From Planococcus citri (taxonomy: Eukaryota; Arthropoda; Insecta; Hemiptera; Pseudococcidae): a stretch of 64,000 bases of DNA. The position numbers and the translations under genes are program-made. Location: contig NC_088677.1 in NCBI RefSeq assembly GCF_950023065.1, positions 46,888,555 to 46,952,554 of the forward strand, written 5' to 3'. Numbering within the stretch: position 1 is the first letter of the stretch; each line of letters begins with the position of its first letter. Below, in pieces: positions 1 through 12,500 of the stretch. The notes beneath the pieces were generated by a model. The model made no database searches and had not been told where the DNA came from. It saw only the letters and a program-made list of their open reading frames with translations.

Positions 1-2467
1 ATTACGTAATATGGAAATCGTTTGGTTTATGAGTCGCGCGCGGTATTTGTACATATTTATGTACAATGTACACAAAAGATTGATTCTCATTGCATGTGTA
101 AAGAGAGAAGGAGAAAAAAAAACACGGAATAACCGAGAATTATTTTCGCCCAATGAGATGATGTTATCCATCATCATCGGGATGATGCGGTATTTTGAAA
201 AATGGTCCTGTTAAAAATTTCCGCGTACATTTATCGCCTCTTGTATGAGTATGAGGATGTCATTTCACCTTGAAATGATTCCATCGTCGGTGAAGATAAT
301 CTGTAACATATTTCTATATTTACATAAAGGACGCGTAATCATTTTTGAATATTTTCCCCCCTTTTTTCAAGATTCTTTGTTGTATAAAATTAATTGACTA
401 ATTATTCTGCTGATAGAATTTCTAATGGATAACCCAGCACGCATTGTGTGTTAGCAATTTAGCCCAGTCATTTTAGATTAATTTTACCGGGTGTTTGACC
501 AGTGCGTCACTTAAACTGACGCACTCTGATTTGAAAAATCGAAAGAACCAAACGTGTTGAAACTTTTAAGAAAAGTTGAGGTTTTCAAAATTTTTAATTT
601 TCTGAAAATCGTTGACCCCAAAATTAAAGCAGCTCCCTGAAAGGACTAAACTATGACAGTTTGACACCCGTACAAATATTTCTCAAAATTTTGGGGACCA
701 ATCCTTCTGCATTGCTCACAGACCACGGTTATCTAAACGAGAATCAGTGCCTTTGACAAGCCGGATTTTAACACTTGAGTATAAATGTACGAGTATGTTG
801 CATTCTTCACAATTTTAGGGTCCAACCTCATTCTTTTCGATGAGTTCAGTTTTAACTTTTGGGAGTCAAACTGTTTTCAGAATCAGAATCGATTCTGTTG
901 CCATTTTTTTCTCAACACTTGGAATTTTTTAGTCTTCCTAAATAATGAAGTCTATTTTTCTTTCGGCCTTCAATTCAGCACTTTGTGTGCCTACTCAGTC
1001 AACTTATGTAAACCTCTGATAATTTATTCGTCTTTATGCAGAAGATCTCGAATCTGCAGCTATTAAAACTTCGTTTTTGAATTTTTAAATGAATTTTTAA
1101 AATTTTAAAATATTGTGCATGTGCAGAATACTTGAGGAAAAAACATTTTTGAGAACTGTTGAAAAACGTTATTGGAATACTTGAATTTTAATGACAACCT
1201 ATATGGCATTTGGGCAGCTAAATTAATTTTTCGTATCTTTTGCAAATCAGTTTGAACTTTGAAGCCCTTCTAAAGTGGAATCTACCTCATGTTCATCTCA
1301 TTTTTTGATATGTACACTTATTATATTGTAATTTATTACCTTTTCTTTTGAGGGATTCTAATGAAGTAGAATGACCATTCGACTTTTCTCATTCGCTTGA
1401 ATTCGTCTTTGGTCGTAAATTTTTACGATTAATAAAAATAAAAGAATTATTTACTCGCAAAACTAACTGACCTTTCCCTATCAATATGTAGGAATTTTTC
1501 AAAGGTTAATTTTTGATGGTAACTAAGTAGGTAACTCCGAGTTTATCTTGTAACATCTCATTCCGCAAAAATGACCAATGGCCATATTTGACTTTTTAAG
1601 CTGAACAATGTACATATGTGTACCTGCTTTATACTGCAAAATAAATGATAAAATGAAAATTTAATCATCAAATGGCGGAAATCTTTTCAAAAACTTGTCG
1701 AATTGTCTCGTAGTTGCTCCAACGTTGGTGTACCACAAGCATATTAAAAATAATTTTTGACCGCTGACTTAAAAAATCATGCTACGTTAAATTTTAGCGA
1801 TAAATTATTCGTAACTACCGCCTCGCTAAAAATACATACGTGCGCGTTAAAATGGAAAATGCTCATACCGGTTGCCTCAGGTTTTTAACGGTAATGTATG
1901 TACGAGTAGTTGTAGGTAAATATTGGGTAAAATTTAATTATTTATTTTCAAAACCACGCTCGCACGTATTCGTTTACCAGCTAAGATGCATAAGATAACC
2001 ATAAGGTAAGCTAGAGCTGGAGATCGTCTCGAGTATAATATACCTATATATACTCGTACAAAGTACTCGTACTACCATGCTTACATAGTGGCATATATGA
2101 GACGCGTAATTACACAAACGCCCCCTTTCTTCTTTCCTCCTTACCACCTTCCAACAACGTATCAGGCGAAAAATCAATCAATCATTGAACATCATCTTTT
2201 TAAACGGTTGTTAAATTTGATGGACGACTTTACTCTTATTTTTTTTTCTGTTTTCAATTTGGCTAGATCACGAGTGTAGGTAATGCGGGGGATTTTTAGT
2301 TTTACATCTGTATTTTGACTCATACCATAGACCACGTGTATTTGTAGATGAATGATGACGTGCGTAGATAATTTAACGCGATATCTATCGTAATATTTAT
2401 AGGTATTTGGCAACGTAATATTTGTGTGTAAAAAAAATTGATTGAAAAATTCGTATTTTCATTTCAG
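1..2467. other. Sequence upstream of the first visible nudC exon
   Basis: No coding exon recognised. This is probably a nudC intron, since the exon at 2468 begins mid-domain behind a clean acceptor (tttcatttcag). Around 480-730 there is repeat-like sequence with a short inverted motif (gtgcgtcac..gacgcac at 502-523). Several short open frames here are AT-rich noise. Confidence 0.6.
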
Positions 2468-5400
2468 GTTCGTGTTCCTTCAAAAACAGCATTTAAATTA
2501 CGTCCTCGCGATGTAGTTGTCAACATAGCGAAACGCCATTTAGTGGTTGGAATCAAAGGCCAGCCGCCGATTATCGATGACGACTTGCAGCATGAAATCA
2601 AATTGGAGGAATGCACATGGGTCTTAGAAGACGGGAAAACGTTTTTAATTAATTTAGAAAAAGTAAGTGCTGATATTTGCGATGATTTTGCGACTATTCA
2701 AACGTATGTAGATGAACGAATTTGATCTTTCAACCCTTTCGCGAGTGAGAAGTATTGGTGGATGAATTTTCGAAATGAGTACGGCCTCATAAGATGGGTA
2801 AAAACCACCTTTTCTAAGTACCTAGTTTCAAAATATGAAAAAAAATTTGGAATTTAGTAAGAAAGGGTCCAGTGAAAAATTGGATTGAGATATCTGCAGA
2901 ATAATTCCAAGTTCAAAAAGATCTCTCCGTGAATTTTGAAGTCAACTTTTTTTTTTGTAGGGATTTCATATGGAGCATTTTATGCCAGATGAATTTTATT
3001 CTGCTCAAATTTAGGTCTCGAAAAACGTAGATCTCAGAACCGAATTTTGAGCCGTCAAAGTTAATTTCTAATTTTTGGCGAATTTTTGAAAATGTCTGAA
3101 AATGAAATAAGTACATATGTAGATTATTTCCTACTCGAACATATTTCACTTTCGAATTTGAGATTGAAGATCACAAAATTTTCACGTGATTGCATTAGAA
3201 AACCTTGTGAAGCTAAAATCTGTATCAATTTTCTTTGAATAGAAAAATTCTCATCTAAGTTTCATGACCACTGACCAGTAAGAAAAAATTGTGTTGAAAT
3301 AAGCAAATAAGATTTAAAAATTTTTAATTTTGATCCCACATTTCCAAGTAAAATTTTAAGAAATGTTCGAATGAGCTTTTACAGGTTTTATTTGCTAAAT
3401 TAAATAATAGAAATTCCTCTTTCATCCTAAATTAGAGCGGTGTTCAGGGAAAAAAACCAATTTTAATCATTGTTGTTTATTACTAAATTTTTTTAACCTC
3501 AAATTTTTGATTTTTTCCCCCAAAAAATTATTATGGTTTTTGAAAATATGTAAGTTGAAACAAAAAAAATGATTCAGTGCATTTTTTGGGTAAGCCTGAT
3601 TCAGAAAACTAAAAATAAGAAAATGAAAAACTTTCAAATTATTCTTTCAAAAATACTTCCAGCTAATAATTCCATTTCGGGTCAACATACTTAATCGATA
3701 TTTTTTTTTAAATTGATTTTTCACTCGAGACCCTTTTCTGAAATTTTGAAAAATGCATCCATACATTGAGCTTTTATCTGGCGTCAAAAGGTTGATAATC
3801 ATACAGCTTGTTTAGGTGTAGGTAATTATGCTTGATAATGACGAAAATCAAATTGAAAAAAAAAATGCAAACATCTGTTTAATCATCAGTCACTGTCAAG
3901 GCTTAGATTGTCAGATTATTGCATTACGTTCAACCTAAAATTATGTAAATAGATTTCGGGAAAATACTACGTGAGAGAGTGACGCGAAGATTTTTTATTA
4001 TTATGTAATCGTCGTCATAAGATGAGATGTTTGTTTTAAATGACGATGTATGGGTAATGATTTTGATGGTGATGGATGTTTTCTCCTCTCAAAGAATCAA
4101 TATTATTAAGGTGACAAGAGTATATTTGTTGGTATGCTACGGTATTGTATGCTGAAGAGAGAGTGTTAACTTATGACCTTTTTTTTTTTCATGTTAGGTC
4201 AACAAAGTTGAATGGTGGTCGAAATTAGTCGTCAGCGATCCTGAAATATCTACCCGTAAAATAAACCCCGAACCATCTAAATTATCCGATTTGGATGGAG
4301 AAACTAGAGGATTAGTCGAAAAAATGATGTATGATCAAAGACAACGCGAACTCGGATTACCAACGTCCGAAGAACAGAAAAAGCAAGATATTCTCAAAAA
4401 GTAAGTCTCATTATTTATGCAATTAAAAAATAATTTTTTTAGCGTGGATTGTTCATCGCTGGAGGTCGTCGATAAAAATCACTTAGTTTCTTAATCAGTT
4501 TTCAATGAAAAACTTCACGGAAGAAATTAATTAGGTACTGTGTATTTTTAATCAATGTCACAAAAATTTAAAAGCTCAAAATCCAATCGTCTAATAGCAT
4601 TATCTGGAAAATACTCTGATTGGCAGGGTCTTTCGGAATAAACACTCGTGCGAATTATCAACGCTTCAATGATAGAAAATCTTTATTCGATAATTGTATA
4701 TGTATGTATTAGGTATTTTGAAGCTGTAGGTACATTTTTAAAGGTGGCTACAAAGAAGAGTCATCTCGCTTTTGAAGTCAAGTCGATGAAGATTGACGTT
4801 ATCTGTGTACTGAATAGGTGTTCATTTCCAGTTTTTAAAACCTCCGTTTTCAGCATGGTTTACCAAAAACCCATTATTTGCGTAAATTCCTTCAAAGCGT
4901 TGATTGTTTGGAAAATTTATAACTGATTTTAGTTTTACGGGGAAAAATCCGTAATACATATGTACATCGTCCATTAATTGAAAAAAACGAAGGAAAATGA
5001 AATGTTTTTGTTGATTGTGAATCTTTTATATGCGATTTGATATGTAGGGTTTCGAATTCATACGGGGGATTTGAAGAATGCTAATACATGTACATATCTA
5101 AAAGAATACTTTAAATGGGTGCTATCATTCCTTACAATGTATGTATAATTGTGTGTGTAACTGTGTATTGTGTATAATGCACGTATACTTAATACATTTA
5201 TAAAAAATTGATTTATTCATGTTTGGTATGTACGTAATATGCATGGGTATTTGGTGTATTATGTACATGCATTGTTCCATCCCGTAAGTATATTTTTTGC
5301 TTACTGTTGCAACATTTTTAGTATTTTTTTTTCAATTTTTGATTTCGGTTCAAAAATTTATTTGTCGTACTTATTTTAATGTGAATTTATATTTCTTCTA

Positions 5401-5559
5401 TTCAAAGCAAAAATATTTAAATACTTGGATGATTATACTTTGGAGAGACAATACTATACGTAATACAATGTATGGAAAAATAATTTTTGTACCTAATTTT
5501 TTTGCAGATTTATGGAACAACATCCTGAAATGGATTTCTCAAAATGCAAATTCAATTAA
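2468..5559 (+). CDS. nudC: NudC, C-terminal three exons (5' part outside window)
   Basis: Coding exons are 2468-2662, 4198-4400 and 5508-5559, all with GT..AG borders and continuous frame (phases 0, 2). The encoded ~150 residues hold most of the CS/p23-like domain (RDVVVNIAKRHLVVGIKGQ, then EECTWVLEDGK) and the family's C-terminal tail: WWSKLVVSDPEI, KMMYDQRQRELGLPTSEEQK and the ending FMEQHPEMDFSKCKFN, nearly identical to the end of animal NudC. NudC is known as a cytosolic Hsp90 co-chaperone that stabilises LIS1 and other dynein regulators and supports mitosis and nuclear migration. The first exon seen starts inside the CS domain (VRVPSKTAF), so N-terminal exons must lie upstream; I could not find them in 1-2437. 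It is convergent with the P450 gene downstream. Confidence 0.95.
2663..5507 (+). other. nudC introns (2663-4197 and 4401-5507)
   Basis: Both introns begin with gtaagt and end in T-rich acceptors (ttttcatgttag, tttttttgcag). They contain AT-rich unique-looking sequence only; no further exon or RNA gene was seen. Confidence 0.7.
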
Positions 5560-5691
5560 AGAATTTAAAATAATTATTCGCATACTTACGAAGGATTTAA
5601 GTAAATATTGTTCCGCGGTTTGAAGAAGAAGAAAAAATGAAAGAAAGAAAATAATTGATCGGATAAAATGCACTTTTTTGTACGTATCTGA

Positions 5692-5697
5692 ATAAAT
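5692..5697 (+). terminator. Polyadenylation signal of nudC
   Basis: AATAAA about 130 bases after the nudC stop codon. Confidence 0.6.
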
Positions 5698-6598
5698 TCC
5701 GTATCACAATTTTATAATATTAATTTTCTTGCATTAATAATTTTTTTATTTACTTGTATTCTTGTATTTGATTTTTATTTCGAAGTGAGATTTTTTTCAT
5801 TTAATGGAAGCTTTTTAGTAAATTTTTTTTTACTGATGTTGAATAAAGAATGTTTTAAGATTTTTGCTCTGAATAAAATAATATTTTAGTAGTTTGGTGT
5901 TTTTTATGTGCGAAAAATTCATTTCTAAAAATCGGAAAAATTATATTTTTCGCCATCTTGCATAACATGTAGAGTAGGTTTTAATTTTTATTGATTTTAT
6001 CGAAAGCATTTTCTTAGTCTATGTTAGTAAATTGGAAACTTGATTGAGGAAATCATATTTATGTAGTTGTACAAAATTTTGAAAACTTTTCTTTCTCCCC
6101 CTCCCCCTAATTATTCTTCGCTTCAAAAGTAATACACTTTTTCATTTCATTTATTTATTTATTTACTTACTTTTTTTTTGTTTTGAAGAATCCTGTCAAC
6201 TCGAATTATGAAAATGACATCTTTTATGAAATTAATTCGTGATCACTGCGGTTTCTTCCAATTTTTTTTTTAAATTATTGATTCAATTAGTATTCATTTC
6301 TCATTACTGTGATACCATTTGCAATATTTCATGTTCAAAACAATCATAATTACTCGTATATAAATTTGTAAAAATGTTTTAAAACACATTTCAGCCATTT
6401 TTATAATATCAGTTCGTTACAATTTTATAATTAAGAATTAAGAAACAAATCATAAAAACATCACTCAAAAAAAATAATTATTTAAAAAATGGTAAAAAAA
6501 AGTTACATATTTCATTCAATAATTAAATGCATACCCTTGTATTTACCCATTTGGTAGTAGGTACTAGGTAGGTAGGTAGGTAGGTAGATAGGTACTTA
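5698..6598. other. Convergent 3' intergenic region between nudC and P450 gene A
   Basis: AT-rich, no gene seen. It holds the 3' ends of two convergent genes and an AGGT microsatellite near 6566. Confidence 0.6.
6566..6588. repeat. (AGGT)n microsatellite
   Basis: About five tandem AGGT units. The same tetranucleotide recurs in short runs all over the window, for example 35781-35797 and 62411-62426. Confidence 0.9.
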
Positions 6599-9500
6599 TC
6601 AAAATAAAGGCTTGCCATGCCTGTAATCTAATCTAACTGGGTAACCTGCTACACTCCTTATAACCATGTCTACATTTAGTTCAATATCTTCCATTTTGAA
6701 ATCGGTGGTTATTTTGAAATTACGTATCAAAGTTGAAAGTTGAGCCTTCATCGATACCATCGCGTATTTTTGACCTGCAGAGCAATTTTTCAATCAGTTT
6801 GCGTAAAAATAATTTAGCGGATTATAAAATTTTGTTGTTTCTTACCCAAGCATCCTCTAGGTCCTGTACTGAATGGTACAAAGCTAGATTTATGTCGATT
6901 TGCAACTTTATCCGGATCAAAGTTGCTGGGATCCCAGATTTCAGGATTTGGGTATATTTCAGGATCGTGGTGAATTCCATAAATGCCAAGTGCAATATTG
7001 CATCCAGCCGGGATGATTTTTCCATCTAAAATTATTTGGTTATTATGATCGCGAATTTTCAAAGAAAAAAAAAAAAAAAAACCATAATGCAAAAAATGCA
7101 ACATACTGCTGATTTGTATGTCTTCTCGCGCATGACGTAGTATAACTGGTACAACTGGAAATCGTCGTAGGGTTTCTTTAATACATTGCTCCAAGTATGA
7201 TAATTCTGAAAGATCTTCTAGATTTGGTAAACGATTTCCGTCACCGAATACTGAGTAGATTTCTTCATAAACTTTTTCCTAAAAGTGAAAGACAACTTGT
7301 TTTATTTTTTAAACTCGGCCAAGTACATATATATAGGTACTTATTACTGATTGCAATTTTTTTTTCAAATTGGAAAGTCAGAAATCTCAAAAAACAAATT
7401 AGAATTTGTATAAAATCATAATTCATAACAAAAACAAAAAACAAGTTTTGTTACAAAATTGAAATAATATTCAATTTGATTTTGAATATTATTTCGGATA
7501 CCTATTGTTTATTGATTTTTAATTTAATATTCCATTTTTTTCCAAATTGAAAACCGTTTTTGGAAATTCTATTCTCAGAATTTCGTACTTACTTGAATGT
7601 CTTGTCTCATTCCCAACATCATCAAACAGAAGCTATTGGTCACAGCGTTAGTTTCACTGCCCTAAAACATTGAAAATGAAATAATTTTGCTAGGTACAAT
7701 TAAAGAAAAATTATACTTAGCTATATATGTATTTACTCCAAACATGATAGAAATCACTTCATCCGTGAGCTCCTTATCTGAGAAATTCGCATTCACATCA
7801 TGAAAATGAATCAAGATATCGATGAAGTTTCGCATTGTTTTTTCTGAAACAGGAAATAAAGCTCAAGTTGGGTAGCTATTTTCATTATTGTTAAAACTAT
7901 GAAGTTGAAAATTTCGAAATCGATTTTTTTCCTCCAAAAATTATCCTCAATTTTACACATCACATTGCTTTATAAATTATTTCGAGTTTTGGTTGTTTCA
8001 TGTCGTATAATTCATCGGAACGCTGCTCCTTAAGATTTTAGAATAGTCAACACATTGGACGCCCTGTGTGATTTTTTTCTTTCGCAATTATTTTTAAACC
8101 AAAAAAGTATTTTCGGATCCATCAAATTTATGTATTTTTTCCTAGTTATTTGATAATATTGTAAAGAAAATTTGAAATTTATCTCATGTTTGAAATGTTG
8201 TTCTATTTCTATATAGAAACTTTCCTCGTTTCCTTTTTTTTTATATTCAATTTCTCCATTCATTCTATGTTTTTCAGCAGTATTTATTGTTGTGCGATCT
8301 CTTTATGAATCATGGAAGGGGATGGTATTTTTTAATTTAATGTATTCGACATTAACTTTTCATTAATATTTTGTAGTCTTAATAACATTTTTCTGGCTAA
8401 TAAAAAAAAAAAAAAATGAAAAGGATTTAAACCATTTCTCATATCTATGATGTTTTTTAAAAAACTTTCTAGAAATACGTAAAATCCTGAAAAACTGAAA
8501 GTTCATCGCTTACCTTGTCCTGTACTAACGTAACCTTCAGTTTTCATTTGCTGGAATAATTCTCGTCTTTTTTTCAACATCTAAAAATTATTTTTAAAAA
8601 GTTCATCTGTCTATATTAAACTTTTTTATCGTTTAAAAAGTACATATGCGCGTAGGTACTAGGTAGGTATAAGAAAATGTGCCATTTACTTTTAATGGTA
8701 ATTCTTGAACAGTATTGAATATGTTTCCGTACCCCAATAGGTATCGATAAGCGAGAAAGAAAAATGAAGGCATCAACCAAGGTTTATAGAATCTTAGACT
8801 CACCAATTCTGCGGATCTGAAACATGTATCAATTTTAGAAATAAAATAAATTGGTAGATAAATAAATAAAACACTTCGAGTCGACAAAATTTGTGGACGT
8901 CATGGCATGATTCATTTTTGCGACTTTCAATACCATTTGGCGTTTAAATTAGGAAAAAATGGTGTTTTTTATGAGTAAAAAAATTTGCGGGTTTTCAGCC
9001 AAAAAAAAGGAAAACTACACAATAAAGTGTTTAAAATTTTAAAAGATTAATTTGTTCGAGGCACGTTTTAATTTTATAGGAGATGAGGGGTTAAAGGAAA
9101 GGAATAGGAGTAGTTACAGTTTAGTGTAAAATGTTGGCCATTTTGAGAAAATTGATTAATGTTTGATTTTTTTAAAATAGGAAGAACGCGGTTTTGACTT
9201 TTGATTACAATTTTGATCTTAAAATTTACTAATGATCACGATCGGACGTTATATTTCCAGTTTTTATCTATTTTAGTTGGAAGATTTTGAATGTGTGATC
9301 TTTACTTCATTAAAGCTCGTCCAAATTTCATCACTTCTGCTGAATCGTGGACATCCTTGTAACCCATCGCGGTTTCTAAATATTAACAAAACAAAGACAT
9401 TAAATTGTTGTAAATTATTTACAACGTATAATTAGACAAAATGCATAATAGGGTATTGAATACCAAGAAGCGCTGTAAAAATTGTTAGTTCAAGGATTAA

Positions 9501-12500
9501 ATTAAAGTCGTCTCTGAATCTGCCTGAACACGTTAAAATTTTTTAAAGTTCTTTCATGAATGAAATAAGTAGTTGTGCCTAATTTTGATATTTTTATACA
9601 AAAATACTTATTTACAATTTAAATAATTATAATTTTTTGAACGATGCATAGAAGGTATGATTTTTATGTTTCATTTTCGAATCATCTGTCTGTGTATTGA
9701 AATGCAGTTTTGTTTTTTTGCTTTTCTATTTCCTTTTTCCTTAAATAACGTGAGAAAGAGGTAATTTTATTAGAGTATGAAATTAACTTTTATAATGATC
9801 GTCATTACATTTTATTACTTTTTGATTTCATATAAATTGTAGTTGGCCTATTTTGTTGAAAAAAAAAAATGCAGGGATTCATTCATGAAATTGTACAAAA
9901 TTAACTTTTTTCATCACTAGCCATCCATGCTAGAAGACAATATGGAAATCTACCAGAAAAAATATATGCCCAAAACATATTATTCAACCGATAGAAATAG
10001 ATAGATAACTATACCTACATCGTTTGTGTCATCGATTTTTGAGGTTCTTAAAAATTCACATTGTGTGAAATACCTACTTAGCGTGAGTCGATCCGAAATG
10101 ATTTTAATCGGCTTTCGCAAATCAATTTTCGTTTCTTAGTTAATCAAAAATTGTTTTTTTTTTATGTAAATCAGATCGAGCAGAAAATTCTCAACAAATT
10201 GAACTGGAAGGGAAAAGTGTTAATTTTGTTCCTTGTCACGTATGTAATTCTAAGAATCCAGGGTCACGTTCGTGACCCCACCCCGCCCCCCCTCCCAAAA
10301 AAATAAAACGAAAACGACGATTATAGACGAAAACGAACGGAGGAAAACAACGAAACAAAACGGAACGAACAGACACTGATATTCTGAAAGGAACTCGTCT
10401 TTATTACGGCGTGTGCTGCCAACTCATTTTACTGAGAAAGCGTTTGTCAAATTGAAAAATTGAAAGTACCATTCTTTCTAATTTTTCAAGCGCTTTCTTT
10501 TGAGACCATAGCGAAGTTTGTACGATAAAAATTCGCGGACTTGGAGTTTAGCAGTTTTTTGTCATTTTTTTAAAATTCTTCGTAATCTCCGAGAGGGCTA
10601 CTGAAAAAACGGCTGAACCAATTTTGATGAAATTTTGGAATTGAGTTCTACTCGTTGAATGCTCTGACCTTTTGGAATCAAATTTTGAAAATTTCGAAAT
10701 TTGACCCTTCACCCCCCCATTTGGGGCCCCAAAATTTTGAAAAAATGAAAACTGATATCAAAAACGGAATCTATGGGTTGAAATACATAAACTGTGAAAA
10801 TTTCAATTTAATAGGATGATTGTTGAGGGTTGTAGAGCTTTCGAAAATTTTGCTGTTTTATCAATTTCAACACTTTTCAAGTATCAAACGTGAAATAATG
10901 GCAACGAGTTGAACTTTCCAATTAGTAAAAGCGACTATTCTCAGGTTTAAGGAATCTATATTCAAAATTTCAACTCGTTTACTTTCCGATTAAGCTCTGC
11001 AGCTTTGATTAAATTTGTGCAAAAAGAAAGGACCGTTACATTTGAATGCAATGCGTATTCCCATACAGTTTTGCCATCTAGCGCAGCAGTAATTTGTTGT
11101 AGTGGCTGAATTACAAAGCAGCCGCGTGGCTGCGTGCGTTATGCGTCGGATCACCATGCCAGAGGTCCCCGGTTCAAATCCTGTCCAACTCTTGATATTT
11201 TTTTCAAATTTTTTTTAATGCTTAATATTTTCTTTTGAGTAATTTTTTTAATAGACAAATTTACGTTTCGGCCAAATAGACGTTTCCATATTTTCACTTT
11301 GCTGTTATTAATGAATAATTACTTAATGCATTTTTTTTCATTTTTTATGGAACTGAAGGAGATTAGGGAAATTTTTATCTAGTCATAAATTCAAGAGGAT
11401 GAAATTTCCTTTTTCTCAATTTCATACAGTAATTGCGATTTTTTTTTGTATGCCAAACTTAAATTGAAATTCACAAAATTTTTAGCAAACATTGGTAATA
11501 TAATAAGTACCTAGTTTAATAAACGAAAATGTTCGAAATTTTATCCTTTTATTTAATTTTTTTTTTACCAAAAGCACTAGCGTTTCTGTTCAAAACTTCA
11601 AACTCAAAGTTGTAAAAATTTGTTGTGCTCGGTAAAAATTCAACTTCAAACTAAATTTCTCAACATTTTCAGTGAATAAATGCGTATTTTATTGAACTAA
11701 AATTTAAAAATTTCATTTTCTTTCAGATGGTTTTTTACCCAAAACAATAGCGTTTACTGTTCAAAAGTTACTAAGACTCAGAGTGGTGAAAAGTAGCCAT
11801 GTGTGGTAAAAATCACAACTCAATACTCATTGAAGTAGAATTACTATATCTACTTACTACTTAGTGAAGTTAGTACCTACCAAAGCTTTAGTAAGTATTA
11901 TTTGAATGGTAAACACTAGCGAAATGGATGAAAACCCATTTTGAAGAGCATACAATTCTGAACATTTTGGTTTTATTAAAATACGACGCATTCACTGAAA
12001 ATTTTGTGCAATTTTAGTTTGAAGTTGAATTTTTACTGCGCATGGCACTTTTTCACAACTTTGGGCTTCCATAAGATTTGAACAATAATTAATGCTAGCA
12101 GTGGTGCTTTCGGAAAAAAAAACAATAAACAATGGATAAAACTCGGAAAATTTGGTTCATTAAAATACCTATTCGTTCACTCAAAATTTTGCGTAATCTT
12201 AATTCAAATTTAGCCTACAAAAAATCTAATTTATTCGTTTCATGATTTCATTAAATACAAATAATTTCCTGCAAAATTGTTTGAGTAATATCCAGCGAAT
12301 TTTTAAACATTCTTGGAGCTTCCAGCACATTTTTGAAACTTGAAAATGCAGTTGGAAAGCCAAAATTTATTCTGCAAGCCAATTTGAAATACCCTATGAA
12401 GTTGACTGCAGTTGGATTTCAAGTCGTTTTGGACCCTCCAGCGACTTTTTGAAAATTACTGAAGCCCCCAGCAGATTTTTGAAACTTGAAATTCCCTCTA

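Noticed and set aside
11118..11190. Functional tRNA gene
   Set aside because: A/B-box-like promoter present, but no consistent acceptor and anticodon stems.
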